From NCBI GenBank assembly GCA_964648365.1, contig CAZYLK010000068.1, positions 1 to 28,345 on the forward strand: DNA of 28,345 bases, read 5' to 3'. Shown here piece after piece: positions 8,042 to 16,698 of this stretch (the stretch's first letter is position 1; every line of letters starts with the position of its first letter). A program made the translations under genes and the position numbers. The DNA comes from SURF-32 sp964648365. Lineage in GTDB: Bacteria > Planctomycetota > Phycisphaerae > UBA1845. The notes under the pieces were generated by a model. That model was not told the DNA's origin. It worked only from the letters and a program-made list of their open reading frames with translations, and searched no databases.

Positions 8042-8803
8042 TCAGCATTCCAGCAGGGGCGACACACCGTAGCGCCCGGCCAGGTACGCCGGGTAGTCTG
8101 CGCCGACGTGCCGGCGCAGTGTGGCCTCGGCGTGCTGGGGCGTGTTGTTCTCGTCGCTCAGATGCGCCATCGCAATCCACCGCGGACGAGACGTTCGACA
8201 GTCGGTCAGCAACGCGGCCGCGTCGTCGTTGGAGAGGTGTCCGCCCGGTCCCGAGATCCGCGCCTTCAGGTAAGGTTCGTATCGGCCGGTCCGCAGCAGA
8301 TGCGGATCGTAGTTGAACTCCAGATACGCGCCGTGGACGGACTCGATGACTTCCGTCAGGGCGGCGAACCGGTGGCCCAGGTCGGTCAGGATTCCCAGCC
8401 GCCGCCCGTCATGTTCCACAACGAATGCGACGCCGTCGCGGGCGTCGTGGGGCGTCGGAATGGTGTGAACCCTGACCGCACCGAAGTCGATCGTACTCCC
8501 GGACCGGAAGAGGCGTACGTCGGAAAGCCGCCCGACCTCCGGCTGGATGACGGCCAGCGTCGTTGGCGTGATGTACATCGGCAGCTTGAACTTCCGCTGG
8601 TACACGCCGGCGCAGCAGACGTGGTCGCGATGGTCATGACTGATGATCAGGGCATCAACGTCGCGGATGTCGCGACCGTACTCCTTCATGCGACGCTCGG
8701 CGGACACGCCGCTGATCCCGGCGTCGAAGAGCAGGCGAACGTCGCCCGCCTCCACGTAGATGGCGTTGCCGTTCGACCCGGATTGAAGCGAAAACGTCAG
8801 CAT
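8042..8803 (-). CDS. MBL-fold metallo-hydrolase, YycJ/WalJ-like
   Basis: The 253-residue cytoplasmic protein starts LTFSLQSGSNGNAIYVEAG, typical of the YycJ group of metallo-beta-lactamase-fold proteins. It carries the zinc/active-site motif HDHRDH at 56-61, a LLFDAG strand before it, PTPHDA in the middle (third metal His), and GGHLSNDDAAALL plus MAHLSDENN near the C-terminus. Family members are thought to be nucleases or phosphodiesterases, and some are linked to the WalKR two-component system. No walK/walR is adjacent, although an orphan PhoR/WalK-type kinase lies 5 kb away. The gene is the last of three same-strand genes with short gaps (66 and 40 bases), probably an operon. Confidence 0.9.
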   Translation of the reverse strand: MLTFSLQSGSNGNAIYVEAGDVRLLFDAGISGVSAERRMKEYGRDIRDVDALIISHDHRDHVCCAGVYQRKFKLPMYITPTTLAVIQPEVGRLSDVRLFRSGSTIDFGAVRVHTIPTPHDARDGVAFVVEHDGRRLGILTDLGHRFAALTEVIESVHGAYLEFNYDPHLLRTGRYEPYLKARISGPGGHLSNDDAAALLTDCRTSRPRWIAMAHLSDENNTPQHAEATLRRHVGADYPAYLAGRYGVSPLLEC

Positions 8804-8869
8804 GTCGGGTCGATCGCCCCGCGGCGACGCCGCCGCGCCCGATTCTACGTCGGCGGGGGTTTCGCGCGG

Positions 8870-9271
8870 TCAGTTCTCCTCAATCTCCAACCCGGCGTCC
8901 AGCGGAAGCTCGAAGATCGTCTCGATTACATCGAGCGCCGTTCGAGCCGCCAGATTGACGGACTCGAACTCGGCTTCGAAACCCACGTGCCGCCCGACCT
9001 GACGCCCGCCCGGGCGGTCGAGCAGTTCGTGCTCGCTGACGTCGACGCCCAGACGACGGAAGAACGCGATCGCTCGATGCCATTCCGCGTCGTCCAGCGC
9101 CTGGGCGGGCAGATCGAGCAGCAACGGCTGCCCGACGCCGCCGGCGAACTGGACGAACTTGCCGCTGGCCGGGTGCGTGACGATGACGAAAGCGTCTGAG
9201 TTGTCGCGGCGTTCCAGGGCGCACAGCGCACGGGTCACGACGTCAAGGTTGTGCAGCGGGCCGGCGTCCAT
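8870..9271 (-). CDS. small protein of unknown function
   Basis: The predicted 133-residue soluble protein has no signal peptide or membrane segment. It contains a central FVIVTHPASGKFVQFAGGVG stretch followed by PLLLDLPAQALDD, suggesting a mixed alpha/beta fold. The acidic C-terminus resembles small adaptor or chaperone-like proteins, but I do not recognise the family. The ATG at 9271 is preceded by GGAG with eight-base spacing; an in-frame ATG seven codons upstream lacks such a site. It sits between the porin gene (40 bases upstream) and the MBL hydrolase gene (66 bases downstream) on the same strand. Confidence 0.7.
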   Translation of the reverse strand: MDAGPLHNLDVVTRALCALERRDNSDAFVIVTHPASGKFVQFAGGVGQPLLLDLPAQALDDAEWHRAIAFFRRLGVDVSEHELLDRPGGRQVGRHVGFEAEFESVNLAARTALDVIETIFELPLDAGLEIEEN

Positions 9272-9311
9272 TGCGAAGTCTCCGGGGCGCACGTCGTGCC
9301 GTCGCGGGCCG

Positions 9312-10685
9312 TCACAGCTTCATCCGCACGCGCAGTCCGAAGATCGCGGCGTTGTCGCTGTTCTTGTTGCCGCCGGCGTTGGCGATGAACTGGAAGTCGG
9401 GCGTAATGAACAGCCACGGGAAGACTTCGATGGAATAGTACAGTTCGTAGACGGTCTCGCGGTCGGCAAATGGGTTGCTCTGACGGAGTTCGTCCGCCAG
9501 GATACTCTGCGCCATGCCCAGGCCGAGCACGTCCTTGTCGCGGCCGTCGATCAGGCCCTTGTACTGCGCGGCCAAGGCCCAGAAATGTTCCACCCGGTTC
9601 ACGTTGCCGTCCGACCAGCCGTAACGGCCGCCCAGCGAGAGGCCCTGCTCATCTTCGCTGCTTTCCCGCCAGATCATCTGGTCCAGACCGACGTAGAAAC
9701 CCCAGTCGTTGTTGTCCGTCTTGGGCGACAGCCGGCTGCCGGGCGGCAGCGGGTCGTCGTTGCGGGTCTTTACCGTCGGGTCGAACCAGGTGCCGATGCG
9801 GTAGCTGCCCTTCAGATCGCCGCGGCTGGATGCCCACTTCGGCGCCCAACCCAGTTCGCCGTACGCCCGGAACAGGCACTCGTCATGAAACGCGGTGTTG
9901 AAGTTGGTCTGGCGATCGCGGGCCTGGGCGTCGATGGCGGCCGCATGGAGGAACACGGTGTCGGTAACGTTCCAGCGGGCGTAGAGTCCGAGACCCTTCG
10001 CCGTCAGGAACGTCCGGTTTACGGTCAGGGCCTGGTTGAGGAACATCGTGTCCTCGTCGCCCATGATCCAGCTTCGGTCGAACAGATCCTTGTGCATCTG
10101 GAGGCGGCCGGCGCGCAGCTCCAGCTTGCCGTCCCACAACTGCTGCTTCCACCACCACTTGTCGATGTAGATGACTTCCTCTTCGCCGGCATCGTAATTG
10201 GTGCGGGACAGGGCGCCGATCTTCTCCCGGTCGAAGTCGCTGATCTCGCCGCCCCAGTCGCCCTCGGCCTGGAAGAACAGGCTGGCGCCGTTGATCCAGC
10301 CCATCTTCTCGAAGTCGAACTCGAGGTTGATCTCGTAGCTGCCGCCGAAGTCGTTGCCGTTCTTGGTTTCCAGGCCGCCGCGCATGTTGAGCATCCACTC
10401 GTTCATGAGCTTGATGTCAAAGGCGATCCCCGCGTCTGCCAGGTCCGTGCGCACGCCGCCCCAGTCGCCGGTCAGGGTCTTGGTGGTGGTCAGATCGAAC
10501 ATGGGTTCGGCGGCCGCCTCGGCGGGCGGGGGGGCTTCCTCGGCGGCGCTCGGTTCGGTTGTCGCGGGAAGCGTCTGCGCGTCGGGCGGCGGTGACTCCT
10601 GCGCCTCGGCGATCACGCACGCGGCGGACAGGATCGCGACGACCAACGCCAGGCTTCGAATCCGTTCGATCAATCGAGTCAGCAT
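9312..10685 (-). CDS. OprB-family carbohydrate-selective porin
   Basis: The 457-residue product has a signal peptide (about 1-29, ending AEAQ), a Pro/Ala/Glu-rich linker (about 30-62), and then LTGDWGGVRTDLADAGI, the hallmark entry sequence of OprB porins. The rest is a typical outer-membrane barrel, rich in alternating aromatic strands, ending in IFGLRVRMKL. OprB family proteins form sugar-permeable channels, so this gene implies a diderm envelope. GGAG with eight-base spacing precedes the ATG. A candidate promoter (TTGACA at 10885-10880, GACGAT at 10862-10857, spacing 17) overlaps the mobA stop codon. Downstream lie the unknown small gene and the MBL hydrolase, probably co-transcribed. The sugar specificity is not readable. 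Confidence 0.92.
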   Translation of the reverse strand: MLTRLIERIRSLALVVAILSAACVIAEAQESPPPDAQTLPATTEPSAAEEAPPPAEAAAEPMFDLTTTKTLTGDWGGVRTDLADAGIAFDIKLMNEWMLNMRGGLETKNGNDFGGSYEINLEFDFEKMGWINGASLFFQAEGDWGGEISDFDREKIGALSRTNYDAGEEEVIYIDKWWWKQQLWDGKLELRAGRLQMHKDLFDRSWIMGDEDTMFLNQALTVNRTFLTAKGLGLYARWNVTDTVFLHAAAIDAQARDRQTNFNTAFHDECLFRAYGELGWAPKWASSRGDLKGSYRIGTWFDPTVKTRNDDPLPPGSRLSPKTDNNDWGFYVGLDQMIWRESSEDEQGLSLGGRYGWSDGNVNRVEHFWALAAQYKGLIDGRDKDVLGLGMAQSILADELRQSNPFADRETVYELYYSIEVFPWLFITPDFQFIANAGGNKNSDNAAIFGLRVRMKL

Positions 10686-10881
10686 CGGGTTGCTCCAGAA
10701 TGAAACGTCGGCACACGTTCGCGCCGGTTTGGACCGGCGGGCGACCGCACCACGACGGCCGGGGATGCGCCGACTCGCCCCTGCGCCGCGCCGCGCGGGT
10801 TACGTTTCGGCTGCCCGATGCCTGGCGGTGTTGACACCGGCCGCCCCTCGGCCGTGATCGTCGATCTGTGGGCCGCGGCTG

Positions 10882-11538
10882 TCAAGCGGGGTTGCCCCCC
10901 CCGGAATCGGGATGCTGCAGCGCGGCCAGGGCGGCGGGCGTGTTGACGTTGACCAGGGCGCGAGCCAACCCGGCCAGCCGCGGCTCATCCGTCTCATCGA
11001 TCACCCGGACACCCGGCAGGGCGGCCAGCGCCATCGCCCGTCGCTCCCCCGACTGCATCAAACGCTCCACCAGCGGCGCCAGCCTTGTTCGATAGACCGC
11101 GCTGAGCGGATGCACCCGCCCGGCGACCCGCGGAACCACGCCCTCGACGTCCCGGTCCAGGCGTCGCAACAGCAGGTCGTACAGGTCGGCCGACAGCAGC
11201 GGCTGATCGCAGGCCGCGACCACCGCCGTGGCGACGGTCGGCCTCAGCGCGTTCAGCCCCACGCGCAGGCCTTCCAGCGGTCCGGCGTCCGCCCGCTCGT
11301 CCGTCACGATGTGCAGGCCGCACAGTTCGGGCAGCGCCTGCCCCGGCCGCGCGGCCACCACGACGGGCGACGCACAGCGTGAGACTGCCTCGATCACGCG
11401 CAGGAGCATCGGGATCCCGTCCACGGGAAGGGTCGCCTTGTCCCGGCCCATTCGGCGCCCGCGACCCCCGCACAGGACGATCGCGCCCGGAGCGTCGTGC
11501 TGAAGGTGCTCCACGTCGGCGTGCGTCATGGCACGCAT
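10882..11538 (-). CDS. mobA: molybdenum cofactor guanylyltransferase MobA-like
   Basis: The 218-residue protein contains the nucleotidyltransferase signature LCGGRGRRMGRDKATLP (22-38), an Asp-rich VTDERADAGPLEGL (78-91) matching the MobA D...GPL.G motif, and ACDQPLL (109-115), where the metal-binding Asp is expected. MobA attaches GMP to molybdopterin to make the guanine dinucleotide cofactor. No other molybdenum cofactor gene is in the window, so the gene is isolated. A related NTP transferase such as MocA cannot be fully excluded. Start choice between ATGs at 11538 and 11529 is uncertain because neither has a clear ribosome site. The last codons include a run of eight C/G (10895-10902). Confidence 0.85.
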   Translation of the reverse strand: MRAMTHADVEHLQHDAPGAIVLCGGRGRRMGRDKATLPVDGIPMLLRVIEAVSRCASPVVVAARPGQALPELCGLHIVTDERADAGPLEGLRVGLNALRPTVATAVVAACDQPLLSADLYDLLLRRLDRDVEGVVPRVAGRVHPLSAVYRTRLAPLVERLMQSGERRAMALAALPGVRVIDETDEPRLAGLARALVNVNTPAALAALQHPDSGGGNPA

Positions 11539-12209
11539 TGTAAGGCGCGGCCGCAGCCAGGGGCAGACGGCGCGGCGACCCGGGTTGCGGCCGCCGATGG
11601 AACGCGATGTGCAGGGTGGTGGGACGTGCTCGCCCCGAACGCCCGCTCGCGTCGGAGGCGGGTGGGGAAGGAGTGGCCGCGTGGGTCATCCGGCCCGGGC
11701 GGCGCTGCCAGCGTCTGGAGCGGGCGCCCTTCAGCCGCGGCGCGCCACGTCGCCGTCGTTTGAACCGACCGGCAGATGAAATCGTTGAATCCGTATGAAG
11801 GCCAGTTGACTTCGGAAATGGCCGGTTCCTATGATCGGCGCCTTGCTCGCGGTGCGAGCGATCCGGGGGATCCAGGGGTGGGCGCCACGCCTGGATGCGT
11901 CAGCGCGGTGCGTCGTCGGAGCCGGCCGGTAGGCTCCATCGGGTGTGGGTGGTGGTGCGGTAGATTCCTTTTCAAATCAGGGGCGGTCAGATTGCCGCCG
12001 GAAGGCCGCGTATGCGGCCGAGGTCGTCGCTGCGTGAGACTATGCGGCGGTGTGATGTCATCTCTGCGGTTCCTGGAGGAGATCCTGCGGCGGATCGCGG
12101 GCACGGTGCGCGCCGGGTGAACGCGCGCACGATACCACGTCATGTCAACCGGGGGCGCGTCGGAGCGGCCCCGGACGTTCATTTCTCCTAAGTGGATGGA
12201 GGTTTCGCA
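11539..12209 (+). other. long intergenic region holding a promoter and hairpin-rich leader
   Basis: These 671 bases contain no credible gene. The first 260 bases show nothing recognisable. From 11806 there is a strong promoter, and from about 11842 a transcript leader of roughly 370 bases with several stem-loops. The clearest are 11845-11859 (6 bp, GGT loop), 11871-11895 (6+4 bp around a G-G mismatch), 11918-11937 (6 bp), 12004-12019 (6 bp, GTAT loop), 12081-12096 (5 bp) and 12106-12130 (8 bp, 9-base loop). High GC favours chance stems, so a structured RNA is only a candidate. Confidence 0.45.
11806..11835 (+). promoter_or_regulatory. sigma70 promoter upstream of the second 8-Cys gene
   Basis: TTGACT (11806-11811) and TATGAT (11830-11835) are separated by 18 bases, each matching five of six consensus positions. 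It is one of the best promoter matches in the window. It reads toward the gene at 12210 and implies a long leader. Confidence 0.65.
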
Positions 12210-13361
12210 ATGTGTAGCAGCGGTTGTTGGCTTCGTTGGGGCGGCGCGCTGGTGTGTCTGGCCCTCGCAGCCGGCGCGACAAACGCGCAGGACATGCCCT
12301 TCAGTGAGGCGGAAACGACGTTGATGGTGCCGGACCAGGTCGCCATGATCTACCCGGATGGCACCCACGGTCCCTGGATGGACTACGTCCCGGGAAACAG
12401 TTCCACGACGGCGGTCATGGGAGTCGTCTTCGACTCCTATGAGGCGGATCCGAACGCCTGGAACCTGGACACGAACGTGCCGTGCGAGGTCTACGACCGG
12501 CCGAAAGGGTCGGGGAATCTCTGCGGCGGACAGTGCAGCGGCACGCGGTTCCGCTGGTGCGGCGCTCAGGGCTGTCAGGTCACGCCGACGCGCCCGAGTT
12601 GCAAGAACGCCCACGGCGGCAAGATGGTGGTGGACCGTCCCAACATCGTCCAGAACCTGAACTTCATCTGGGGTACGGAGGGCGGCGAAGCCCGCCTCGA
12701 AACCGAGCTGCTGTTCTTCGATACCTACGACGGCACCGGCTGCACCAACCCCGGCACCAACCAGGTCGCCGGCATCCTGCTGGGCTTTGACAACCCGGCC
12801 GCGGGTTTCTTCTACACCAGCGTCAACCTGACCACCAACGGTCTGGAGTTCGCTCCCCCGACCGGCGAGCGCATCGGCTATCAGGTCAACTTCTACACCA
12901 ATCAGCAGAACAACGAAGTTTCGACCAAGGCCTATCCGGGCCTGTGGCAGACCAAGAACCCGGACTGGGACGACGTGATGGGCGTGGCCGACACGCGCGG
13001 CTACAGCGACTCGCACTCGAACAATGACTGCGAGCTCACCAACCAGGACACCTGCGTCGGTGGCACGGGCGGCTGCCCCGTCGTCGGCACGATTCGCCTC
13101 GCCGGCCCGGGCATGTTGCTGCTGGGCGAAATGGAAGTGGTCGAGACCGGCTGCGTGTTCCTGATCACGGCGAACAGCAAGCCGAAGAAGGGTTGCGACG
13201 TCTGTCCGCGGAGGAACGCGCTCTACAACACCGGCGCCGCGTGCGAGGACGTCAAAGATTGCCCGAAGAAGCTCAAGATTGCGAAGCTGGACTGCCCCGA
13301 CGGCGGCCCGGGATTCTGCAAGAAGGTGAAAGGCAAGCGTGACTCCTGCGCCACGCCGTAG
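12210..13361 (+). CDS. secreted protein with C-terminal 8-Cys basic module
   Basis: The 383-residue product has a signal peptide (about 1-27, ending GATNAQ). The body (28-310) has several Cys pairs (LCGGQCSG, RWCGAQGC), a LETELLFFDTYDG strand, TGERIGYQVNFYTNQQ and Trp/Asn-rich stretches. It is probably a beta-sandwich, but I do not recognise the family. Residues 314-380 are the same eight-Cys Lys-rich module found at the end of the protein at 6869-7747, followed only by ATP. GGAGG at 12198-12202 with seven-base spacing sets the start, the same arrangement as in the paralogous-tail gene. It is followed by a terminator at 13405. Likely extracellular or surface-bound. Confidence 0.85.
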   Translation: MCSSGCWLRWGGALVCLALAAGATNAQDMPFSEAETTLMVPDQVAMIYPDGTHGPWMDYVPGNSSTTAVMGVVFDSYEADPNAWNLDTNVPCEVYDRPKGSGNLCGGQCSGTRFRWCGAQGCQVTPTRPSCKNAHGGKMVVDRPNIVQNLNFIWGTEGGEARLETELLFFDTYDGTGCTNPGTNQVAGILLGFDNPAAGFFYTSVNLTTNGLEFAPPTGERIGYQVNFYTNQQNNEVSTKAYPGLWQTKNPDWDDVMGVADTRGYSDSHSNNDCELTNQDTCVGGTGGCPVVGTIRLAGPGMLLLGEMEVVETGCVFLITANSKPKKGCDVCPRRNALYNTGAACEDVKDCPKKLKIAKLDCPDGGPGFCKKVKGKRDSCATP

Positions 13362-13404
13362 TCTGCCACGTCAGCAAAGCTGACTAAGGCTCTCCCACCC
13401 AAGG

Positions 13405-13453
13405 CGGAGCCGCGTTCGGTGAAATTGCCGTTCGCGGCTCCGTTCAGTTTTTA
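13405..13453 (+). terminator. Rho-independent terminator
   Basis: A 10-bp GC stem (13405-13414 with 13433-13442), a small TT/TT internal loop and a 3-bp inner stem close an eight-base loop, followed by TTCAGTTTTTA. It lies 44 bases after the stop of the second 8-Cys gene. Confidence 0.8.
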
Positions 13454-13546
13454 CGTTCGGCGCCCGGCCGGCGGCGGTGGATTCATTGCTGTACGACCGC
13501 ACGGCAGCCGGGACGCGTGTGTCTCAACGCGGCGGGCAAGGGCGGG

Positions 13547-15469
13547 CTACGCAGCCGCCTGGGGGATGCGAACTGTGATGCATGTGCCCTGGCCCGGCTC
13601 GCTTTCGAGCTTGATCCTGGCCTTCAGCCCGATCACCGCGTGACGCACGATCGACAGGCCCAGTCCTGTGCCGCGGCGGACCGGCTGCGGGCTGCCGGTT
13701 CCGGTTCGTGATCGTTCCACCTGAAAGAACCGCTCGAAGACCCGCTGGTGATACTCCGGCGCGATGCCGCAGCCGGTGTCGCGAACCGCGAACGTCACGA
13801 GGTCGGCAGTGCGCTCCACGGAGATCGTGATCAGCCCGCCGGAGGGCGTGAACTTGATCGCGTTGTCGGCCAGGTTGTCCAGCACCAGGCGCAGCAGATA
13901 CGGGTTGGCGCGGAACTCGTCCTCGTCGGCCTTGACGCTGGTCTTCCACGAGACCGCGACGGCCGAGGCGCGACTCTCGAACCGCTGCGTCAGGTCGCGG
14001 ACGGTTTCCCGGATGCTGAGGGTTCGCGGCTCGAAGCGGGCGCCGGGCGCCTCCAGCTTGGACAGATCCAGCAGGTCGGCGACGAGTTCTTCCAGCCGCG
14101 CGGCGTGTCGTTCCACGATGCCGATGCAGCGGCGGATGGTCGCGCCATCGCGATCCGGGTCGGCGTCGGCGATGGTCTCGATGGCGGCACGCATGGCGGA
14201 GAGCGGCGTCCGCAATTCGTGGGATGCATTGGCCACGAAGTCCGCCTTGACCTGCACCGTGCGGGTCAATTCGGTCACGTCCGTCAGCACCATGAGCCGT
14301 GCGATGCCATCGCCTTCGACGCCGACGGTTTCCGGCGGCAACTGCAATTCCGAGACATGCGCCAGCACGCTCATTGGCCCGCCCGGCCGCGCGATTTCCA
14401 CGCGCTTCTCGACGACGGCCGGGCGCGGTGACGCCGGCTCGACGGGCGCGGCCGGCCTGGCGCCGCGCGAGGCCGGCACCCGGGCTCCCAGCAGCATCTG
14501 CTGCAAGTCGAGCTGCCGGACGCACTGCTCGACCGACATCCCGGCGAAGTGGGGGTCGCCGTTGGGCTTGGGCGGCGGGAGTTCGAGCAGCCTGCGCCCC
14601 GCCTCGTTGATCAGGATGATCCGACCCGAGCGCGATGCGACGATCACGCCTTCGCCGAGTTGACGCATGAGCACTTCGAGCGTGCGCCGCTGCCGGTCGA
14701 TCGTTTCGAGCTGGGCGGCCTGGTGGTCGCGAAGATCGTTGAGCGACTGGGCCAGATCGGCCAGTTCGTCGGAGAAGCTGCCCACGTGCGCCCGCGCGGC
14801 CAGGTGGCCTCGCGAGAGGCTTCGGGCCGTCAGCGTGATCCGCCGGATCGGGGCGCTCCACAGCCGGGCCAGTCCCCAGGCCAGCGCCAGCGCCGCCAGG
14901 ATTGCCACGACGGCGATCCGCCAGCCCCCGGCCCGGGCGGCTCGGGGGATCGCGTTCACGGCATCCGCCGCGACGGCCACGCGCACCACGGCCACCGGTC
15001 CCGCGACAGCCTCCGCGCGGACGGCGCAGTACACCATTTCGCGGGAGAGGGTGTGTGACCATCGCGTGCCGTGCCCCACGCCCTCTTCCAGGGCGGCGAT
15101 GACTTCCGGCCGGTCGGCGTGACTGTCCATATCGGCCGGGTCGGCCTGGGAGTCGCCCAGCACGCCGCCCTCGGCGTCGATCAACGTGACGCGGATGGTG
15201 GAGTCGGCCCCGCCGCCCAGTTCCGCGGCCAGGGCGGCGAAATCGACCGGCGAGTCACCGCTGGTTCCAGCGTCCCGAGAGACGATCCGGCTGATCAGCC
15301 TCGCCTGGGAGAGCAGATCCTTGGCCAGTTCGCGCTGCTGAACCTGGGCGAACTCCTTCAGGATGAGGCTGATGCTGGCCGACACCACGATGGCGACCAG
15401 CGCCGTCGTGCCGATGAACAGCTTCCAGAAGAATCGTCCTGAATTGGATGCCGGACGGACCTTGGACAT
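13547..15469 (-). CDS. PhoR-like sensor histidine kinase with PAS domain, orphan
   Basis: The 640-residue product has membrane segments at about 13-36 and 183-200. The extracytoplasmic domain contains VTLIDAEGGVLGDSQADPADMDSHADRP (in part), a pattern typical of PhoR/WalK sensors. It is followed by HAMP (about 200-255), a PAS-like region (about 262-400), the H-box ASHELRTPLSAMRAA (His417), an N-box with Asn532 and Asn536, the G1 box DTGCGI (564-569), the F-box RFF (580-582) and the G2 box GTGLGL (600-605). Family members respond to phosphate limitation or wall state through an OmpR-type regulator. Neither phoB nor pst genes adjoin, so the signal is unknown. An Ala/Pro-rich insert (about 330-352) interrupts the PAS region. 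The ATG before the first membrane segment has a weak ribosome site. Confidence 0.92.
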   Translation of the reverse strand: MSKVRPASNSGRFFWKLFIGTTALVAIVVSASISLILKEFAQVQQRELAKDLLSQARLISRIVSRDAGTSGDSPVDFAALAAELGGGADSTIRVTLIDAEGGVLGDSQADPADMDSHADRPEVIAALEEGVGHGTRWSHTLSREMVYCAVRAEAVAGPVAVVRVAVAADAVNAIPRAARAGGWRIAVVAILAALALAWGLARLWSAPIRRITLTARSLSRGHLAARAHVGSFSDELADLAQSLNDLRDHQAAQLETIDRQRRTLEVLMRQLGEGVIVASRSGRIILINEAGRRLLELPPPKPNGDPHFAGMSVEQCVRQLDLQQMLLGARVPASRGARPAAPVEPASPRPAVVEKRVEIARPGGPMSVLAHVSELQLPPETVGVEGDGIARLMVLTDVTELTRTVQVKADFVANASHELRTPLSAMRAAIETIADADPDRDGATIRRCIGIVERHAARLEELVADLLDLSKLEAPGARFEPRTLSIRETVRDLTQRFESRASAVAVSWKTSVKADEDEFRANPYLLRLVLDNLADNAIKFTPSGGLITISVERTADLVTFAVRDTGCGIAPEYHQRVFERFFQVERSRTGTGSPQPVRRGTGLGLSIVRHAVIGLKARIKLESEPGQGTCITVRIPQAAA

Positions 15470-15511
15470 GGTTGCTCGCGGGAACCGTTGCGCCCCTCGA
15501 TCGATGCATCT

Positions 15512-15540
15512 ATAGTACGCTTGGCGCGGGCGATTGCCAG
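15512..15540 (-). promoter_or_regulatory. sigma70-like promoter for the PhoR-like kinase
   Basis: On the minus strand CTGGCA (15540-15535) and TACTAT (15517-15512) are 17 bases apart. The start would fall near 15505, giving a leader of about 36 bases to the ATG at 15469. Confidence 0.45.
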
Positions 15541-15660
15541 CGAGCCGGCGCACAACCGGTCGATGAAGGACGGATGAACGATCGGGGAGATACCCGGCGT
15601 TGCATCCCGGGAGTCTGTAGCCCCGCGGGTGACGGGCGTGTACGGTCTCTGGGCGGCCGG

Positions 15661-15666
15661 TACAAT
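15661..15666 (+). promoter_or_regulatory. -10 element TACAAT for the zinc-ribbon membrane gene
   Basis: GGTACAATTC at 15659-15668 carries a five-of-six -10 hexamer. The best -35 candidate, TGTACG at 15639-15644, is weak. It would give a leader of about 70 bases. The GGTAC preceding context matches the M16 promoter. Confidence 0.35.
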
Positions 15667-15741
15667 TCGCGCCGTCGTGCCGGCGCGTCGATCCGGTTCC
15701 GGTCGCGGCGCTGACGTTTCTACAGCAGACGGGAGGCTCGA

Positions 15742-16698
15742 ATGACGGCCGGTGCGGCGACATTGAAACGCGGGCGTGCCCCGATTCTGCGGTGCCCGGC
15801 CTGCGGCAACCGCTTCGAGCAGCCCGCGCCTCCGAAGTGCGATCTGTGCGGGTTCGAGATCGACGGGGGCAGCGCCACCGGGGCGGATCTGACGCCCTAT
15901 GCCCAGGCCTACGCCCGCGGGGAGGGCGCATGGCTGCGGATGCTCGAGTGGGTCTGGTTTGCCGGCAGCGAGCGCATCCGCCACGCCGCCCTGCTGCGGG
16001 CGTCCGCGGCGTCGCGACGCTTCGCCCAGCTCAACTGCGTCCTGCTGGCCGTGGCGGTCACGATCGTCCAACTGATCAACCCGCAGACCTGCTGGCACTG
16101 GAGCAAGGCGCGCAACGTCGAACCGACCGACGCCAGCGGCTGGGTACAGGTGGCGGTCGCCTCTCAACCGACGCTGGCCGGCTCGCAGGCGCCCGTCGCC
16201 CTCTGGTGGAGCGTGCCCCAGGCGGCCATGACCGCCGCCCTCTCCCTGGCGACGGCCCTGTTTGTCATCTGGCTGACGCTCGTCATTCTGGGGCTGCTCA
16301 TCGAGGCGGCGCATCTGCCGAACTATCGCGGCGAATACCGCATGTCGGCGGCGATGCACTACAGCACCGCCTGGGTGATTCCCCTCGTCGTGGCGGCGCT
16401 GATCGCGGGGCTGTCCCCGCTGGGGTACGCGGGGGACATCACCGGCGCCTCGTGGACCCCGTCGCCGGCGACCATTCAGATCGCGGCCGGCACCGTCGGC
16501 GGGCTTGGCCTGTTCCTGTGGTGGTTCTGGCTCGTCCGGGTCGCCGTGGCCGCGCCGATCCGGACGCGCACGCGCGTCGCGACGTTCTTCGCCGTGGGTG
16601 TGCCGCTGGTGGCCGCCGCGATGGCGACCGGCTGGTACGTCGGGCTCTGGCGGCTGTCGGAAGTGCTCGTCGAGTCGTTCAAGCTCAGCTTCGTGTAG
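15742..16698 (+). CDS. zinc-ribbon polytopic membrane protein of unknown function
   Basis: The 318-residue product begins with a zinc-ribbon: Cys18, Cys21, Cys33 and Cys36 (CPAC and CDLC knuckles). Five hydrophobic segments follow at about 96-113, 162-188, 209-229, 245-271 and 279-304, giving a Yip1-like overall look. There is no signal peptide, so the zinc-ribbon is probably cytoplasmic. GGGAGG with five-base spacing precedes the ATG. It is divergent from the PhoR-like kinase and convergent with the beta-helix gene. The TAG stop falls inside the left inverted repeat of the small element at 16696-16799, so the native C-terminus may have been altered by its insertion. Function unknown. Confidence 0.82.
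   Translation: MTAGAATLKRGRAPILRCPACGNRFEQPAPPKCDLCGFEIDGGSATGADLTPYAQAYARGEGAWLRMLEWVWFAGSERIRHAALLRASAASRRFAQLNCVLLAVAVTIVQLINPQTCWHWSKARNVEPTDASGWVQVAVASQPTLAGSQAPVALWWSVPQAAMTAALSLATALFVIWLTLVILGLLIEAAHLPNYRGEYRMSAAMHYSTAWVIPLVVAALIAGLSPLGYAGDITGASWTPSPATIQIAAGTVGGLGLFLWWFWLVRVAVAAPIRTRTRVATFFAVGVPLVAAAMATGWYVGLWRLSEVLVESFKLSFV

Noticed and set aside
10882..11538. A molybdenum cofactor biosynthesis cluster around mobA
   Set aside because: No moa, moe, mog or molybdoenzyme gene is adjacent; the neighbours are a porin gene and a secreted-protein gene.
11776..12120. A 114-codon open frame in the leader before the 12210 gene
   Set aside because: No ribosome site, Arg/Gly-rich composition, and the region is better explained as an untranslated leader.
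11829..13016. A 395-codon open frame on the - strand opposite the second 8-Cys gene
   Set aside because: The plus-strand gene has a signal peptide, ribosome site, promoter, terminator and a conserved module; the antisense frame has none.
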